The translations under genes and the position numbers were made by a program. 64,000 nucleotides of DNA from an uncultured Chitinophagales bacterium (GTDB lineage: Bacteria; Bacteroidota; Bacteroidia; Chitinophagales; UBA2359): NCBI GenBank assembly GCA_937927195.1, contig CALBCY010000094.1, positions 1-64,000 on the forward strand. The letters run 5' to 3'. Positions within the stretch are counted from its first letter, which is position 1, and each line of letters opens with the position of its first letter. Below are positions 17,817 through 26,846 of the stretch, in pieces. The notes under the pieces are model-generated. The model saw only the letters and a list, made by a program, of their open reading frames with translations, ran no database searches and was not told the origin of the DNA.

Positions 17817-18030
17817 GGCCTTTAGCTTTTGGCCTTTGGCAATTTGTTTTATTTATTTAATTTTGTTAAAATCAATTGCTTTTAAATAAACGCCAAAAGC
17901 TAAAGGCCAAAAGCCAATAGCTTTTAAATCTTTGCCAATAGCTGTTACAAAAACGCCAAAAGCTAAAGGCCAAAAGCCAATAGCTGTTACAAAAAGGCCA
18001 AAAGCCAACAGCTTTTAAAAAAACGCCAAT
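17817..18030. repeat. Tandem and inverted copies of an AAAGGCCAAAAGCC-type repeat
   Basis: A 35-bp stretch occurs identically at 17888-17922 and 17951-17985 (63-bp period), with a partial third copy at 17995-18015. An inverted copy, GGCCTTTAGCTTTTGGC (17817-17833), is perfectly complementary to 17892-17908, so the transcript can form a long hairpin that may terminate the rhodanese gene. A related copy lies at 49148-49186. Confidence 0.75.
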
Positions 18031-18046
18031 AGTTTAAAAATCAAAA

Positions 18047-19561
18047 ATGAGACCACTCGTATTTATAATATCATTACTATTCATTACTGCAGCATTAACC
18101 GCAGGGCCGTCATATAAGATCAAATTGAAAGTCGAGGGCTTTGAAGAGGAGCAACTCAAATTGGGTTATCATTATGGTTTGAAACAGTACATTCAGGATT
18201 CAACGATGGTCGATAAATCTGGCTGGGCAACCTTCGAAGGAGATGAAGCTCTTAAACCAGGGATTTATTTTGCGATACTTGGAAAACAGGGCTATTTTGA
18301 ATTTTTGGTGACGGAAGAGGATCAGGATTTTACCATAGAAACCAATGTCGAAAACTTAATCCAAGATGCGGAAGTAAAAAACTCTGAGGAGAATGAAGCT
18401 TTTTATGAATACATGAAATTTATTTCACAAAAGAAAAAAGAACTCGTCAAACTAAAGGAACAAGAGACAGAAGAAATCAGCGAAAAAGATAAAGAAGCGA
18501 TAAATAAAAAAAGGTCAGAACTTGACAAGGAAGTCAAAAAATTTCAAGAGAAGTTTCAAAAAAAACGACCCAATGCTCGCTATACCAAGTATCTGAAATA
18601 TGTGGAGGAACCTGAAATTCCAGAATCTCCAAAATTGGCTGATGGGACAATAGATTCTACTTTTCGATTCAGGTATTACAAGGAACACTATTTTGATAAC
18701 ATTGACTTTTCAGATAAACTTATTGCTCGTTCCCCTTTGGTTCATACGAAGGTGAACCATTACATTGAAAAAATGACCCGCCCTATTCCAGATTCTGTCA
18801 ATGTTTCCATCGATCATGTTTTGAACTTGGCCAAGGACAATGAGGGGGTTTACCAATTCTTGACAGCCCACTTACTGAATACATACGCCAAATCAAAGAT
18901 CATGGGAATGGACGCTGTCTATGTCCACATTGTTGACAATTATTATGCCGCAGGAGAAACGCCTTGGGTTGATTCAACTCAGTTGTTTAAAATTAAAAAC
19001 AGAGCTGATTTGATTAGACCAAATCTAATTGGCAAGAAGGGCAGAAACTTTAAACTTAAAGATGCAGCCGGTACTTACCATACCTTGAGTAAAATCATCA
19101 GTCCCTATGTTGTTTTGTATTTTTGGGATCCAGATTGTGGGCATTGTAAAAAGTCTACTCCGAAAGTGATCGATTTCAATGAAAATTACAAAGACAAAGG
19201 TGTAAAAGTTATAGCAATTTCCACAGAGCATGAAGAAGATAAGTGGAGAAAATACCTCGAAGACAATCCGACTGAAATATTGCATCTAGCAGATTTGGAA
19301 TACAAATCCAATTTTAGAAGAGACTATGACATCAGTGGGACACCAAGAATATTCATCTTAGATGAAAATAAAATCATCAAAGCGAAACGAATTGGCGCAG
19401 ATCAACTTCCTGGTTTCATGGACAGACTGCTGGCCAATGATAAAGCTGAAGAAAAGAAAAAAGAAAGCCAGACCAAAGAAAGCCAGGCCAAAGAAAGCCA
19501 GAGCAAAGAGAAAGAAGGAAATTCAAAAGTGAAGGAGAACCTTAAGTCGAACAATAAATAA
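18047..19561 (+). CDS. TlpA-like thioredoxin-fold protein with DUF4369/DUF5106-type N-terminus
   Basis: A 504-residue exported protein. The signal peptide ('IISLLFITAALTAG') is followed by a beta-rich DUF4369-like region ('GFEEEQLKLGYHYGLKQYI'), a charged helical stretch (about 110-190), and a C-terminal AhpC/TSA-TlpA thioredoxin domain. The redox motif is 'DPDCGHCKKSTP' (CGHC near residues 364-367), with the cis-Pro loop in 'SGTPRIFIL'. It should act as a periplasmic thiol-disulfide reductase. The last 35 residues are a low-complexity Lys/Glu/Ser tail with repeats of 'KESQ' ('TKESQAKESQSKE'), probably flexible. It stands alone between the repeat cluster and pabB. Confidence 0.85.
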   Translation: MRPLVFIISLLFITAALTAGPSYKIKLKVEGFEEEQLKLGYHYGLKQYIQDSTMVDKSGWATFEGDEALKPGIYFAILGKQGYFEFLVTEEDQDFTIETNVENLIQDAEVKNSEENEAFYEYMKFISQKKKELVKLKEQETEEISEKDKEAINKKRSELDKEVKKFQEKFQKKRPNARYTKYLKYVEEPEIPESPKLADGTIDSTFRFRYYKEHYFDNIDFSDKLIARSPLVHTKVNHYIEKMTRPIPDSVNVSIDHVLNLAKDNEGVYQFLTAHLLNTYAKSKIMGMDAVYVHIVDNYYAAGETPWVDSTQLFKIKNRADLIRPNLIGKKGRNFKLKDAAGTYHTLSKIISPYVVLYFWDPDCGHCKKSTPKVIDFNENYKDKGVKVIAISTEHEEDKWRKYLEDNPTEILHLADLEYKSNFRRDYDISGTPRIFILDENKIIKAKRIGADQLPGFMDRLLANDKAEEKKKESQTKESQAKESQSKEKEGNSKVKENLKSNNK

Positions 19562-19710
19562 GAGTGCCCGACTGTCGATTTCTTTTTTATTGAAATTTAG
19601 TAGGCGAGCATCAAAATGACAATCCCTTTATGTTTGAGCCAATGCAATTTACGAGCCATAATTATTCCAGTTAATACAAAATTCAAGGGCTATCTCATGC
19701 CCTGAAATCC

Positions 19711-21018
19711 ATGGCCATTTACCGAAATAAATTTCATTTCAGTCTTGAAATAGATTCCAAATTCAAGCAACAGTTAGCTGTTTGGGCCAATGGGTTTAAG
19801 TATTGTTCCGTCTTGGACAGCAATGACAATGATCAAGACATTTATCAGTCTTTCGAATTTATTGTTGCTGTTTCCAATAGCAGTAATTGGAAACAAAAAA
19901 ATAATGAATCTTTCGATCAACTCAGGCGATTTTACGATAAAAAAAAGGATTGGCTGTTTGGCTTTCTCTCTTATGATTTGAAGAATGAAATTGAAGATCT
20001 TCAATCTAATAACCCAGATTCAGTTGGTTTTCCTGAAATGTTTTTCTTTCAGCCTGAAATACTTATTAGATACAAACACAATCAGCTGATTGTTGAATGC
20101 CCAATAGAAATTGATCCTTTAGAATTGAAGCGGGAAATTTTACAAATAAAAATACCAGCCTTCAAGGAATTGGCTAAAAATGCCGATTTGAAAAGGAAAC
20201 TTTCCAAGAAGCAATACCTAAAAAAAATAAAACAAATTCTAGAGGAGATAAAGAGGGGAGAGGTGTATGAACTGAATATGTGCCAGGAGTTTTATGTTGA
20301 AAACTTGAAAATCGATCCGCTCAATAGTTATTTGAGATTGCAGGAAGTTTCACCAGCACCTTTTGCTTGTTTTTTTAAAATGAATGAGCATTATTTGATC
20401 TGCTCCAGCCCTGAGCGTTTCATGAAAAAACATGGGCAACAGTTAATTTCACAACCAATAAAAGGAACTATTCATCGAGGAGAAAATTTGAGAGCAGACA
20501 AACGATTGAAGAAGCAATTGTTGAATGATCCGAAGGAGCGCTCAGAAAATGTGATGATCGTTGATTTGGTAAGAAATGATTTGACGCGCAGCTCTGAGTA
20601 TGGTAGTATAGAAGTTGCAGAACTTTTTGGAATTTACTCATTTAAATACGTTCATCAGATGATCTCTACGGTCAGTTCCAAATTGCGCAGTGATGTTCAT
20701 TTCATCGATGCGATTAAAAACACCTTCCCAATGGGATCGATGACTGGCTGTCCCAAAATAAGAGCGATGGAACTGATTGAGCACTACGAAGAGAGTAAAA
20801 GAGGCTTGTACAGCGGAGCAGTTGGCTATCTCTGCCCTCAAGAGGATTTTGATTTCAATGTGGTTATCCGAAGCCTACTTTACAACAAAAAAAGTAAATA
20901 CCTTTCATTCCAAATTGGTGGTGCCATAACGATAGATTCTGATCCTGAAAAGGAATACGAAGAATGCCTGCTTAAAGCGAAAGGAATCTTAAAGGCCTTT
21001 ACCAATGATCCTGCTTGA
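19711..21018 (+). CDS. pabB: Aminodeoxychorismate synthase component I
   Basis: Adds ammonia to chorismate to give 4-amino-4-deoxychorismate for p-aminobenzoate and folate. The 435-residue protein has the chorismate-binding core: 'RGEVYELNMCQEF', 'SSPERFM', 'NVMIVDLVRNDL' and 'FPMGSMTGCPKIRAMELIE'. The motif 'QPIKGT' (Lys near residue 251) is the feature that separates PabB, which uses that lysine, from anthranilate synthase TrpE, which has PIAGT. No glutamine amidotransferase (PabA) is encoded beside it. The class IV aminotransferase at 42806-43705 could in principle serve as PabC, but that is not shown. Confidence 0.9.
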   Translation: MAIYRNKFHFSLEIDSKFKQQLAVWANGFKYCSVLDSNDNDQDIYQSFEFIVAVSNSSNWKQKNNESFDQLRRFYDKKKDWLFGFLSYDLKNEIEDLQSNNPDSVGFPEMFFFQPEILIRYKHNQLIVECPIEIDPLELKREILQIKIPAFKELAKNADLKRKLSKKQYLKKIKQILEEIKRGEVYELNMCQEFYVENLKIDPLNSYLRLQEVSPAPFACFFKMNEHYLICSSPERFMKKHGQQLISQPIKGTIHRGENLRADKRLKKQLLNDPKERSENVMIVDLVRNDLTRSSEYGSIEVAELFGIYSFKYVHQMISTVSSKLRSDVHFIDAIKNTFPMGSMTGCPKIRAMELIEHYEESKRGLYSGAVGYLCPQEDFDFNVVIRSLLYNKKSKYLSFQIGGAITIDSDPEKEYEECLLKAKGILKAFTNDPA

Positions 21019-21226
21019 GAGTTAACCTGCTTGAAAGACCCAGTCCATTCCACAAAACTCCATTCCACTCAAGGTCCCCAATTCAATTTTTTATTAAAGG
21101 ATCTTGTTGAATGCCCAAATCCTTCTGAACATCAATAAGCGGCTTGAAATCTATGAAAAATAGGGACTTGTGCTTATTCTTTTTTTATTTCTTTTAATTT
21201 TTTACCCTATTGGAAAACTTTTTTCT

Positions 21227-21270
21227 GGAACGAGCGTTCTGTTATTGATTGTTTTTGGAACGATCGTTCT
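21227..21270. promoter_or_regulatory. Two TetR-type palindromic operators
   Basis: GGAACGAGCGTTCT (21227-21240) and GGAACGATCGTTCT (21257-21270), 30 bp apart (about three helical turns). The core GAACGATCGTTC is the classic palindrome bound by many TetR-family repressors. The sites lie 35-78 bp upstream of the SDR start, and the TetR gene is the next gene, so repression of the pair by its own regulator is likely. Confidence 0.75.
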
Positions 21271-21304
21271 AAAACGGATTTTATTAACAATAAATAAATG
21301 ATAA

Positions 21305-22054
21305 ATGAGTAAGTTAAATGGAAAAGTAGCAATTGTAACAGGTGCAACCAGTGGAATGGGATTGGACACAGCAAAATTGTTTTTGGAAGAAGGGGCCAAA
21401 GTTGTTTTGACAGGAAGGACGCTGGAAAAGCTGAAAGCCATAGAGGATCAACTAAGTGGAGATTATCTATTGCAGCCTGCAGAGGCCTCAAGTATTGAAG
21501 CCAGTAAAGAATTGATCCAAAAAACGGTCAATCATTTTGGTAAAATTGATGTCCTGTTCTTAAATGCTGGAATTTTTAGATTGGAAGGAATTGGCGGCTT
21601 GACGGAGGAAATATTTGATGAAGTCTACGCGGTGAATGTAAAAGGACCACTTTTTACTGTCAATGAAGCCAGTTCGTCTTTGAATGAAGGAGCGAGTGTA
21701 ATTTTTAACACCTCCATAACGAATGTAAAAGGTTTTCCTGCCATGGCTGCTTATGCCTCTAGCAAGGCAGCCCTCCGTTCCATCACAAAAACTTTGGCAG
21801 CAGAGCTCGGTGGACGTGGAATCAGAGTCAATTCACTAAGTCCTGGTCCTATCAACACCCCAATTTATGGGAAACACAATGTTGATCAACAGCAAATTGA
21901 TGACATGGCTGGATCATTTCCTTCCATGGTACCACTTGGCCGATTTGGAGAAGGAAAAGAAGTTGCCTCTGTTGCCCTGTTTTTGGCCTCTGAGGATGCT
22001 TCTTACATTACTGGTGCGGAAATTCCGGTGGATGGAGGTTTTGCACAAGTCTAA
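21305..22054 (+). CDS. SDR family NAD(P)-dependent oxidoreductase
   Basis: A classical short-chain dehydrogenase/reductase of 249 residues: nucleotide-binding 'TGATSGMGL' (residues 12-20), 'LNAGI', and the active-site 'YASSK' with Tyr150 and Lys154. A Ser in 'FNTSIT' supplies the third catalytic residue, and 'SPGPINTP' and 'ITGAEIPVDGGF' follow. It reduces or oxidises an unknown carbonyl/alcohol substrate. It is preceded by a double TetR-type operator and followed by a TetR gene, so it is probably induced by a toxic or electrophilic compound. Confidence 0.93.
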   Translation: MSKLNGKVAIVTGATSGMGLDTAKLFLEEGAKVVLTGRTLEKLKAIEDQLSGDYLLQPAEASSIEASKELIQKTVNHFGKIDVLFLNAGIFRLEGIGGLTEEIFDEVYAVNVKGPLFTVNEASSSLNEGASVIFNTSITNVKGFPAMAAYASSKAALRSITKTLAAELGGRGIRVNSLSPGPINTPIYGKHNVDQQQIDDMAGSFPSMVPLGRFGEGKEVASVALFLASEDASYITGAEIPVDGGFAQV

Positions 22055-22062
22055 TTAAACAA

Positions 22063-22102
22063 AAAGATATGTCGAATACTAAAAAGTTCGGCATATCTTT
22101 AT
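22063..22102 (+). terminator. Hairpin between SDR and tetR
   Basis: AAAGATATGTCGAA (22063-22076) pairs with TTCGGCATATCTTT (22087-22100) with one G-U. The T-run is short. It probably reduces read-through from the SDR gene into the repressor gene 8 bp downstream. Confidence 0.6.
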
Positions 22103-22107
22103 AAACT

Positions 22108-22701
22108 ATGGCACGTACCAAAGAATTCAACAAGGCCGAAATCTTGGAAAAAGCAAAACAGTTGTTTTGGAAACAGGGATTTCACGCGACTTCTATTCAG
22201 AATTTAGTGGACCATTTGGGAATTAACAGAGCAAGTATCTACGATACATTTGGAGGAAAAAATGAATTATACGAAGCTGCCTTTTTAGCATACAGAGAAG
22301 AAAATTTGACTTTTATGCAACAGCGATTGTCAAAATTTGATTCAGTAAAGAAAGCCCTTAAAAGTCTATTCAGAGAAATTATAAAAATAGCAATAGACGA
22401 TAAGGACCGAAAGGGTTGTTTTGTTATCAACTGTACAACGGAATATTTGCCAAAGCATGAAAGTATATTGGTGGAATTGGTTTCTAATAAAGGAGCTTTT
22501 CAAGAAATCATTTCTAAAAGTCTTCAAGAGGGCAAAAGTAAGGGTGAAATAGATTCCAAATTAAACATTAAAGATACTTCCGCTTATTTGTTTAGTTTAT
22601 TAAGTGGTTTGCAAATCTCTGCAAAAGTGAAATCCAACAAAACGGAATTGTTTAAATCTATAGATATGGGAATGAAAGTTTTAGATTTGGAACAGCACTA
22701 A
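22108..22701 (+). CDS. TetR/AcrR family transcriptional regulator
   Basis: A 197-residue repressor. The N-terminal helix-turn-helix spans about residues 10-55 with 'AKQLFWKQGFHATSIQNLVD' then 'LGINRASIYDTFGGKNELYE'. The C-terminal ligand domain has 'DRKGCFVINCTTEYLPKHES', typical of the subgroup that often controls oxidoreductases. It is the likely ligand-responsive regulator of the preceding SDR gene through the sites at 21227-21270. Its stop codon overlaps the convergent gene by 4 bp. Confidence 0.93.
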   Translation: MARTKEFNKAEILEKAKQLFWKQGFHATSIQNLVDHLGINRASIYDTFGGKNELYEAAFLAYREENLTFMQQRLSKFDSVKKALKSLFREIIKIAIDDKDRKGCFVINCTTEYLPKHESILVELVSNKGAFQEIISKSLQEGKSKGEIDSKLNIKDTSAYLFSLLSGLQISAKVKSNKTELFKSIDMGMKVLDLEQH

Positions 22702-23609
22702 AATACATGTTCTTCCAAAATTTTCTTAAGCTGTTTCAACTCTTGAACAGTCTCTTTTTGGCCATTCTGAATGACCGCATAATCCAAAATGCATTTCACT
22801 AAAAGCCCAATGGTTTCTACATTATTAAGTGGAGTAAGCGACTCAATTCCAAGGGGACTTTTTCTGTTGTTAAAAAAGCGTCTTTTTACATCCTTGTAAT
22901 TAAGAATGGCACCATTTCTGGAAATGTCAATATAGAATAAAATATCGCTTTCTACCTCTGGTCTGGTTAACATTGGTAAATCTGAATCGCTGCGGTCTAT
23001 ATAACGATCGAAAAAAGCGAAAAGGCATTTGTCGTTTGGAACCCGGATCATATAAATCGGCAGATCAAGGTTGCAGGTTAAAATTGCATAGAGCATCGCA
23101 ATATTAATTACTTCTCCTTTTTTATCCAAAAACAAATTGTTCGGGAAGTAGTTATTGATACTCTGCTTTTCTTTGTTCACGACTTTGAATCCATAATCGC
23201 TAAATATAATTTGATTGATTTTTTTGGTGATTTTAAGAGGTGTGGTCTCTCCTTCAATGGCAAAATCGATGTCTTTGACAATGTTTTTAAAACTAAACTC
23301 TAACATGTCAATGTTCAAATCTTGAAATTGATAGGAACAAATCAAAGTCAGGCCTTTCAAAAGATTTTCACTTTCGAATTCTGCCCAATGTTCCAATTCG
23401 TAAGCAATATGATTGAAATGAATGGCGTGTTTTAATTCTGCTATTCTGGTAAGAATCAGTTCATTGTCTGATTCATCTCCCAAGTCATATAACTCAGGTA
23501 AGATTTCAGAACCGTAGGAGAGTATTTTAGATCTTATTTGGGCATAAACATCCTTGTCTGGATCTTCGAGAAGATATAATAAGGCATCAACTTCAGTACA
23601 TAGCAACAT
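22698..23609 (-). CDS. SirB1/transglutaminase-like family protein
   Basis: A 303-residue cytoplasmic protein. The pattern 'NYFPNNLFLDKKGEVINIAM' followed by 'LYAILTCNLDLPIYMIRVP' (about 160-200) matches the SirB1-type transglutaminase-like superfamily ('NSYLN.VL..R.GIPISLS.LY...A...GLP'). The N-terminal helices resemble its HEAT-like leader. The typical catalytic Cys-His pair is not obvious, as in other SirB1-like proteins. A role is unknown. It is convergent with tetR (4-bp overlap), and its own promoter must lie in 23610-23990. Confidence 0.6.
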   Translation of the reverse strand: MLLCTEVDALLYLLEDPDKDVYAQIRSKILSYGSEILPELYDLGDESDNELILTRIAELKHAIHFNHIAYELEHWAEFESENLLKGLTLICSYQFQDLNIDMLEFSFKNIVKDIDFAIEGETTPLKITKKINQIIFSDYGFKVVNKEKQSINNYFPNNLFLDKKGEVINIAMLYAILTCNLDLPIYMIRVPNDKCLFAFFDRYIDRSDSDLPMLTRPEVESDILFYIDISRNGAILNYKDVKRRFFNNRKSPLGIESLTPLNNVETIGLLVKCILDYAVIQNGQKETVQELKQLKKILEEHVF

Positions 23610-23990
23610 GAAAAAACTGGTTTTAGTTAGATTCTAAGCTTCCTCAAATTGTTCTTCATAACAAGAAAGAAATAAATAAAAAATGTAGTGATTTTGACTC
23701 TTTTCAAGCTATAATTAAATATAAGAAATCTAAGAGAGATTTTAAAAGAAACAATAAATTATGTTTTATTTAATTCATCAATTCTAGAATAACTCGGCGA
23801 TTTGGGATTGCTTACTAAAACTGAAACGAAATTTTCATGAAAAGAATTTCACAAATTGATTTTTTTTTTAAATATTTGAAATATTTCAAATTCAGAACCT
23901 TCAATCAAGGGCTCAACAACAGGTCTAATTTGGTTAACATTCTATTTATGAAATGCACCAGCAAACTGAATAATTATTCAGTTGGGTATC
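23610..23990. other. Intergenic region with perfect 20-bp palindrome
   Basis: About 380 AT-rich bp. The only clear element is the perfect palindrome AACTGAATAATTATTCAGTT (23964-23983), 7 bp after the helicase stop. It could act as a terminator stem for the helicase transcript or as a protein-binding site. The short plus-strand frame at 23837-24070 is not convincing as a gene. Confidence 0.5.
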
Positions 23991-25292
23991 TTAAAGTAAA
24001 TCATTTTGCTGGGCATACTCAACTACAGCTGGATCAACGAAAATGTCTTGTGGTCGAATGGGCTTACTAAGTATAAGCCCTTCCAAGCTGACACACCTAC
24101 TCAATGCCACATAGACCTGTCCTGGAGCGAATGCCCCACTTCCTAAATCAATGTAAACCTGTTGGAAGGTCATACCTTGGCTTTTGTGAATGGTGATCGC
24201 CCAAGCCAGTTTTAGAGGATACTGTGTGAAGCTTCCAATGATTTCACTACTGATCTTTTTATTGCTTTCATCATAGTTGAATTTATGAGCATCCCATTTT
24301 TCTTTTTTGATTTTGTGTCGGCTTTTGCTTCCTGAGCTGTTGACTTCAATTTCAATTTCATCAAAACCAAGCTCGCTAATCGTCCCAATTGTTCCGTTGA
24401 CCCAGCGACCTTCAGGATCGTTTCTAACCATCATTACTTGCGCTCCAATTTTTAGTTGCAGCAACTGATCGCAAGGAAGGTTTTTTTCGTTGAATTGTTT
24501 TTCGAGTTTTCCTTCATAAGAAAACGGACGATGCGGCAATTTATCAAGTTCTCTTTGGTTGATGCTGTGGCTGATTCTATTGGTACTGCACAGTTTTATG
24601 AACGGTATCTCATCAAAATCTTCCAGCTCCTTATTTGCCGTTTCATTGATGATTTCCAATCCTTCAAAGTCAATGCTTTTGTCTCGAATCTGGTTTAGCA
24701 GACTCAGAAATGCCAAATCAGTCTGCCTAAAGACCTTGGTCAGTTCCAAGTGAATCAAATCGACATCGACTAGGGATTGGGCAGAAAAGAAATAGGGCGT
24801 TTCGTAGCCTTGTACTCTCAATAATTCAACATGATCTCTTCGAACGACTGGAGGAAGTTGAAAAAGATCACCAATGTAGACCATTTGAATGCCTCCGAAT
24901 GGAGCAAGGTCGTCTGGGCCATTTTTGCGCAGAAACAAATCTATCGAATCCAACAAATCTGCTCGGACCATCGAAATTTCATCAATGATTATGGTATCGA
25001 GTTTCTGATAAATCTTCCTGTTTTTTCGACGAAATATTTCGCTGGGATCAATGGGACGTGGAGGAAACTTGAAAAAGGAATGGATTGTTTGCCCACCAAC
25101 ATTAACCGCCGCCAAACCTGTTGGTGCAAGGTAGACAGCATTCTTTTTTGTATGCTTTTTGAAATACCGGAGTAAAGTAGACTTTCCTGTTCCTGCTTTT
25201 CCGCTAATAAACAAATGATCTTTAGATTCATTCATTAGTTTATAGGCCAGCTCAAAGTCCGGCGTCAATTCAATCTGATTTTTTTCTTCCAA
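23991..25292 (-). CDS. Pif1-like / RecD2-type DNA helicase
   Basis: A 433-residue superfamily 1B ATPase, expected to unwind DNA 5'-3'. It has Walker A 'FISGKAGTGKSTLLRYF' (about residues 28-44), motif Ia 'APTGLAAVNVGGQTIHSFF', Walker B 'TIIIDEISMVRADL', 'GDLFQLPPVV', 'TKVFRQTD', and the C-terminal 'AITIHKSQGMTFQQVYIDLG' then 'QVYVALSRC'. The length is that of the short bacterial Pif1-like group without an N-terminal nuclease. Bacterial members are linked to replication through obstacles and G-quadruplexes. It stands as a single gene. Confidence 0.9.
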   Translation of the reverse strand: MEEKNQIELTPDFELAYKLMNESKDHLFISGKAGTGKSTLLRYFKKHTKKNAVYLAPTGLAAVNVGGQTIHSFFKFPPRPIDPSEIFRRKNRKIYQKLDTIIIDEISMVRADLLDSIDLFLRKNGPDDLAPFGGIQMVYIGDLFQLPPVVRRDHVELLRVQGYETPYFFSAQSLVDVDLIHLELTKVFRQTDLAFLSLLNQIRDKSIDFEGLEIINETANKELEDFDEIPFIKLCSTNRISHSINQRELDKLPHRPFSYEGKLEKQFNEKNLPCDQLLQLKIGAQVMMVRNDPEGRWVNGTIGTISELGFDEIEIEVNSSGSKSRHKIKKEKWDAHKFNYDESNKKISSEIIGSFTQYPLKLAWAITIHKSQGMTFQQVYIDLGSGAFAPGQVYVALSRCVSLEGLILSKPIRPQDIFVDPAVVEYAQQNDLL

Positions 25293-25573
25293 AGTAAAAT
25301 AAATATTAGATGCTAAATTTTAGATAGTAGACTCGAATGGCAAAAAAATCTAAAATATAACGTCTGGTGGACGCTTCGATAAAATGTAATTGGTATAATG
25401 TCAAGTTTTCAAATACTAGATATTAGAACAACTGTGTAATGTAAGCATTATTTTTAGATAGATTCCATTCTGAAAATCATTCTGAAAATCATTGTCTAAT
25501 TTCCAAGCTTTCATTGCAATGCCTTAAGCCTTGGTGCTTTTAAGCCAATGGAGCCGAAACAAAGGTTAAAATA

Positions 25574-25678
25574 CAAAGCTACTTTTGGTGTTTTACCGAA
25601 AGTAGCTTTGTTTGAGTGCTTTAATTTGTTGTTATCAACAAATTGGTCTGTGCTTTAATTTGATGTCATCATCAAATT
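25574..25678 (-). terminator. Three consecutive hairpins after ilvE
   Basis: Reading leftward from ilvE: AATTTGATG-tcat-CATCAAATT (25657-25678), then AATTTGTTG-ttat-CAACAAATT (25623-25644), then a larger 16-bp stem CAAAGCTACTTTTGGT / ACCGAAAGTAGCTTTG (25574-25610). The two small ones share the flank TGCTTTAATTTG and look like a diverged duplication. Together they should end or stabilise the ilvE transcript. Confidence 0.65.
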
Positions 25679-25685
25679 TATTTTT

Positions 25686-26750
25686 CTATACTTTCACCAA
25701 CCAATTGAATTTATCTTCAGCCAAACCTCTTTTTATGTCGACCAATTGTTTTTTGAATTTTGCTGAAATTGTTCTTTTCTCAACTGGTGGAAGTTGAACC
25801 GTTTTTTCATCATTGCCAATAGATGCAATTGGAATGATAACTGCGGCTGTTCCGCAACCAAAACAATCGTTTAAGATTCCTTTTTCGTGAGCTTCAAATA
25901 TCTCATCTGTTGTAATTGGACGTTCTTCAACTTTCAGCCCTTCGGCCTTCATCATTTCGATCAATGTTTGGCGAGTGGTGCCTGGTAAAATACAATCGTT
26001 TAATTCAGGCGTGACGATGGTTTCTCCAAAGACAAAGAAAACATTCATTGTTCCGATTTCCTGAACGTATTTATGCTCAACAGAATCGGTCCATAATATC
26101 TGATCAAATCCTTTTGGTCCAGCTATTTGAGCAGGTCTCAAAGAGGCTGCATAGTTTCCTGCAGCTTTTGCAAAACCAGTTCCTCCAGCAGCAGCCCTTG
26201 AGTATTTTGTTTCTATATAAACATTAACAGGTTTGCTGTAATAAGGTCCAGACGGGCAAGTGAATATTATGAACTTATAAGTTTGAGAAGGCTTTACTCC
26301 AATAAACTCATCGCTGGCAATCATAAAAGGTCTTAAGTACAGAGAGTAACCTTCTTTCGTAGGAACCCAGTCTTTATCAATTGCGATCAACTCTCTCAGT
26401 TTGTCTAAAAACACCTGTTCAGGGATTTCAGGCATAGCCATTCTGACTGCAGATTTGTTTAGCCTCTGAATGTTCAATTCTGGTCTAAACAAATAGATTT
26501 CTCCATCTTGTCCTTTTTCAGCTTTCATGCCTTCAAAGATGGCCTGGCCATAATGAAGAACCATTGATGCAGGACTCATTCTCAATTTTTCAAAAGGTCG
26601 GATTGTTCCTTGATCCCAAGCTCCGTCTTTGTACTCCATGATCAACATGTGATCGGAGAAAACTCTTCCAAAAGGAATATTATCAAAATCTACTTCAGAA
26701 ATTCTAGATTTGTCAGTTTTGATAACTTTAGTGTTTGTTGTAAGGACCAT
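25686..26750 (-). CDS. ilvE: Branched-chain amino acid aminotransferase
   Basis: Transfers amino groups between glutamate and the 2-keto acids of Leu, Ile and Val with PLP. It is a 354-residue class IV aminotransferase of the longer, eukaryote-like BCAT type: 'LHYGQAIFEGMKAEKG', 'YLRPFMIASDEFIGVKPS', the PLP lysine in 'GGTGFAKAAGNYAAS' (about residue 194), 'QEIGTMNVFFVFG' and 'CFGCGTAAVIIPI'. The ATG at 26750 is preferred over an upstream TTG. No other ilv/leu gene is nearby. A leader of about 250 nt with a short reading frame and an attenuator-like hairpin precedes it. Confidence 0.94.
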   Translation of the reverse strand: MVLTTNTKVIKTDKSRISEVDFDNIPFGRVFSDHMLIMEYKDGAWDQGTIRPFEKLRMSPASMVLHYGQAIFEGMKAEKGQDGEIYLFRPELNIQRLNKSAVRMAMPEIPEQVFLDKLRELIAIDKDWVPTKEGYSLYLRPFMIASDEFIGVKPSQTYKFIIFTCPSGPYYSKPVNVYIETKYSRAAAGGTGFAKAAGNYAASLRPAQIAGPKGFDQILWTDSVEHKYVQEIGTMNVFFVFGETIVTPELNDCILPGTTRQTLIEMMKAEGLKVEERPITTDEIFEAHEKGILNDCFGCGTAAVIIPIASIGNDEKTVQLPPVEKRTISAKFKKQLVDIKRGLAEDKFNWLVKV

Positions 26751-26768
26751 AATTGAATTTTTTCTTTT

Positions 26769-26846
26769 AAAAAATACTAGCCAAAATAGACTCAAAAAAT
26801 ACGAATATGGCTAGGAAATACGAAGGTAAAGCGTTACAGTTTTCAT
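26769..26846 (-). promoter_or_regulatory. Candidate leader-peptide attenuator of ilvE
   Basis: On the minus strand an 11-codon frame (26846 to 26811; MKTVTLYLRIS) contains Val, Leu, Leu and Ile. Its stop codon overlaps the 5' arm of a hairpin CTAGCCA (26814-26808) / TGGCTAG (26783-26777) that is followed by TATTTTTT (26776-26769), ending 19 nt before the ilvE ATG. An upstream GGCTA (26861-26857) could pair with TAGCC of the terminator arm as an antiterminator. The arrangement fits translation-coupled attenuation. The 7-bp stem and 24-nt loop make it modest. Confidence 0.4.

Noticed and set aside
17888-17985. Repeat array resembling CRISPR
   Set aside because: Only two full copies, spacer-like parts are themselves repeat-derived, and there are no cas genes.
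23837-24070. 77-codon plus-strand frame
   Set aside because: Its second half is antisense to the Pif1-like helicase and the first half is AT-rich low-complexity.
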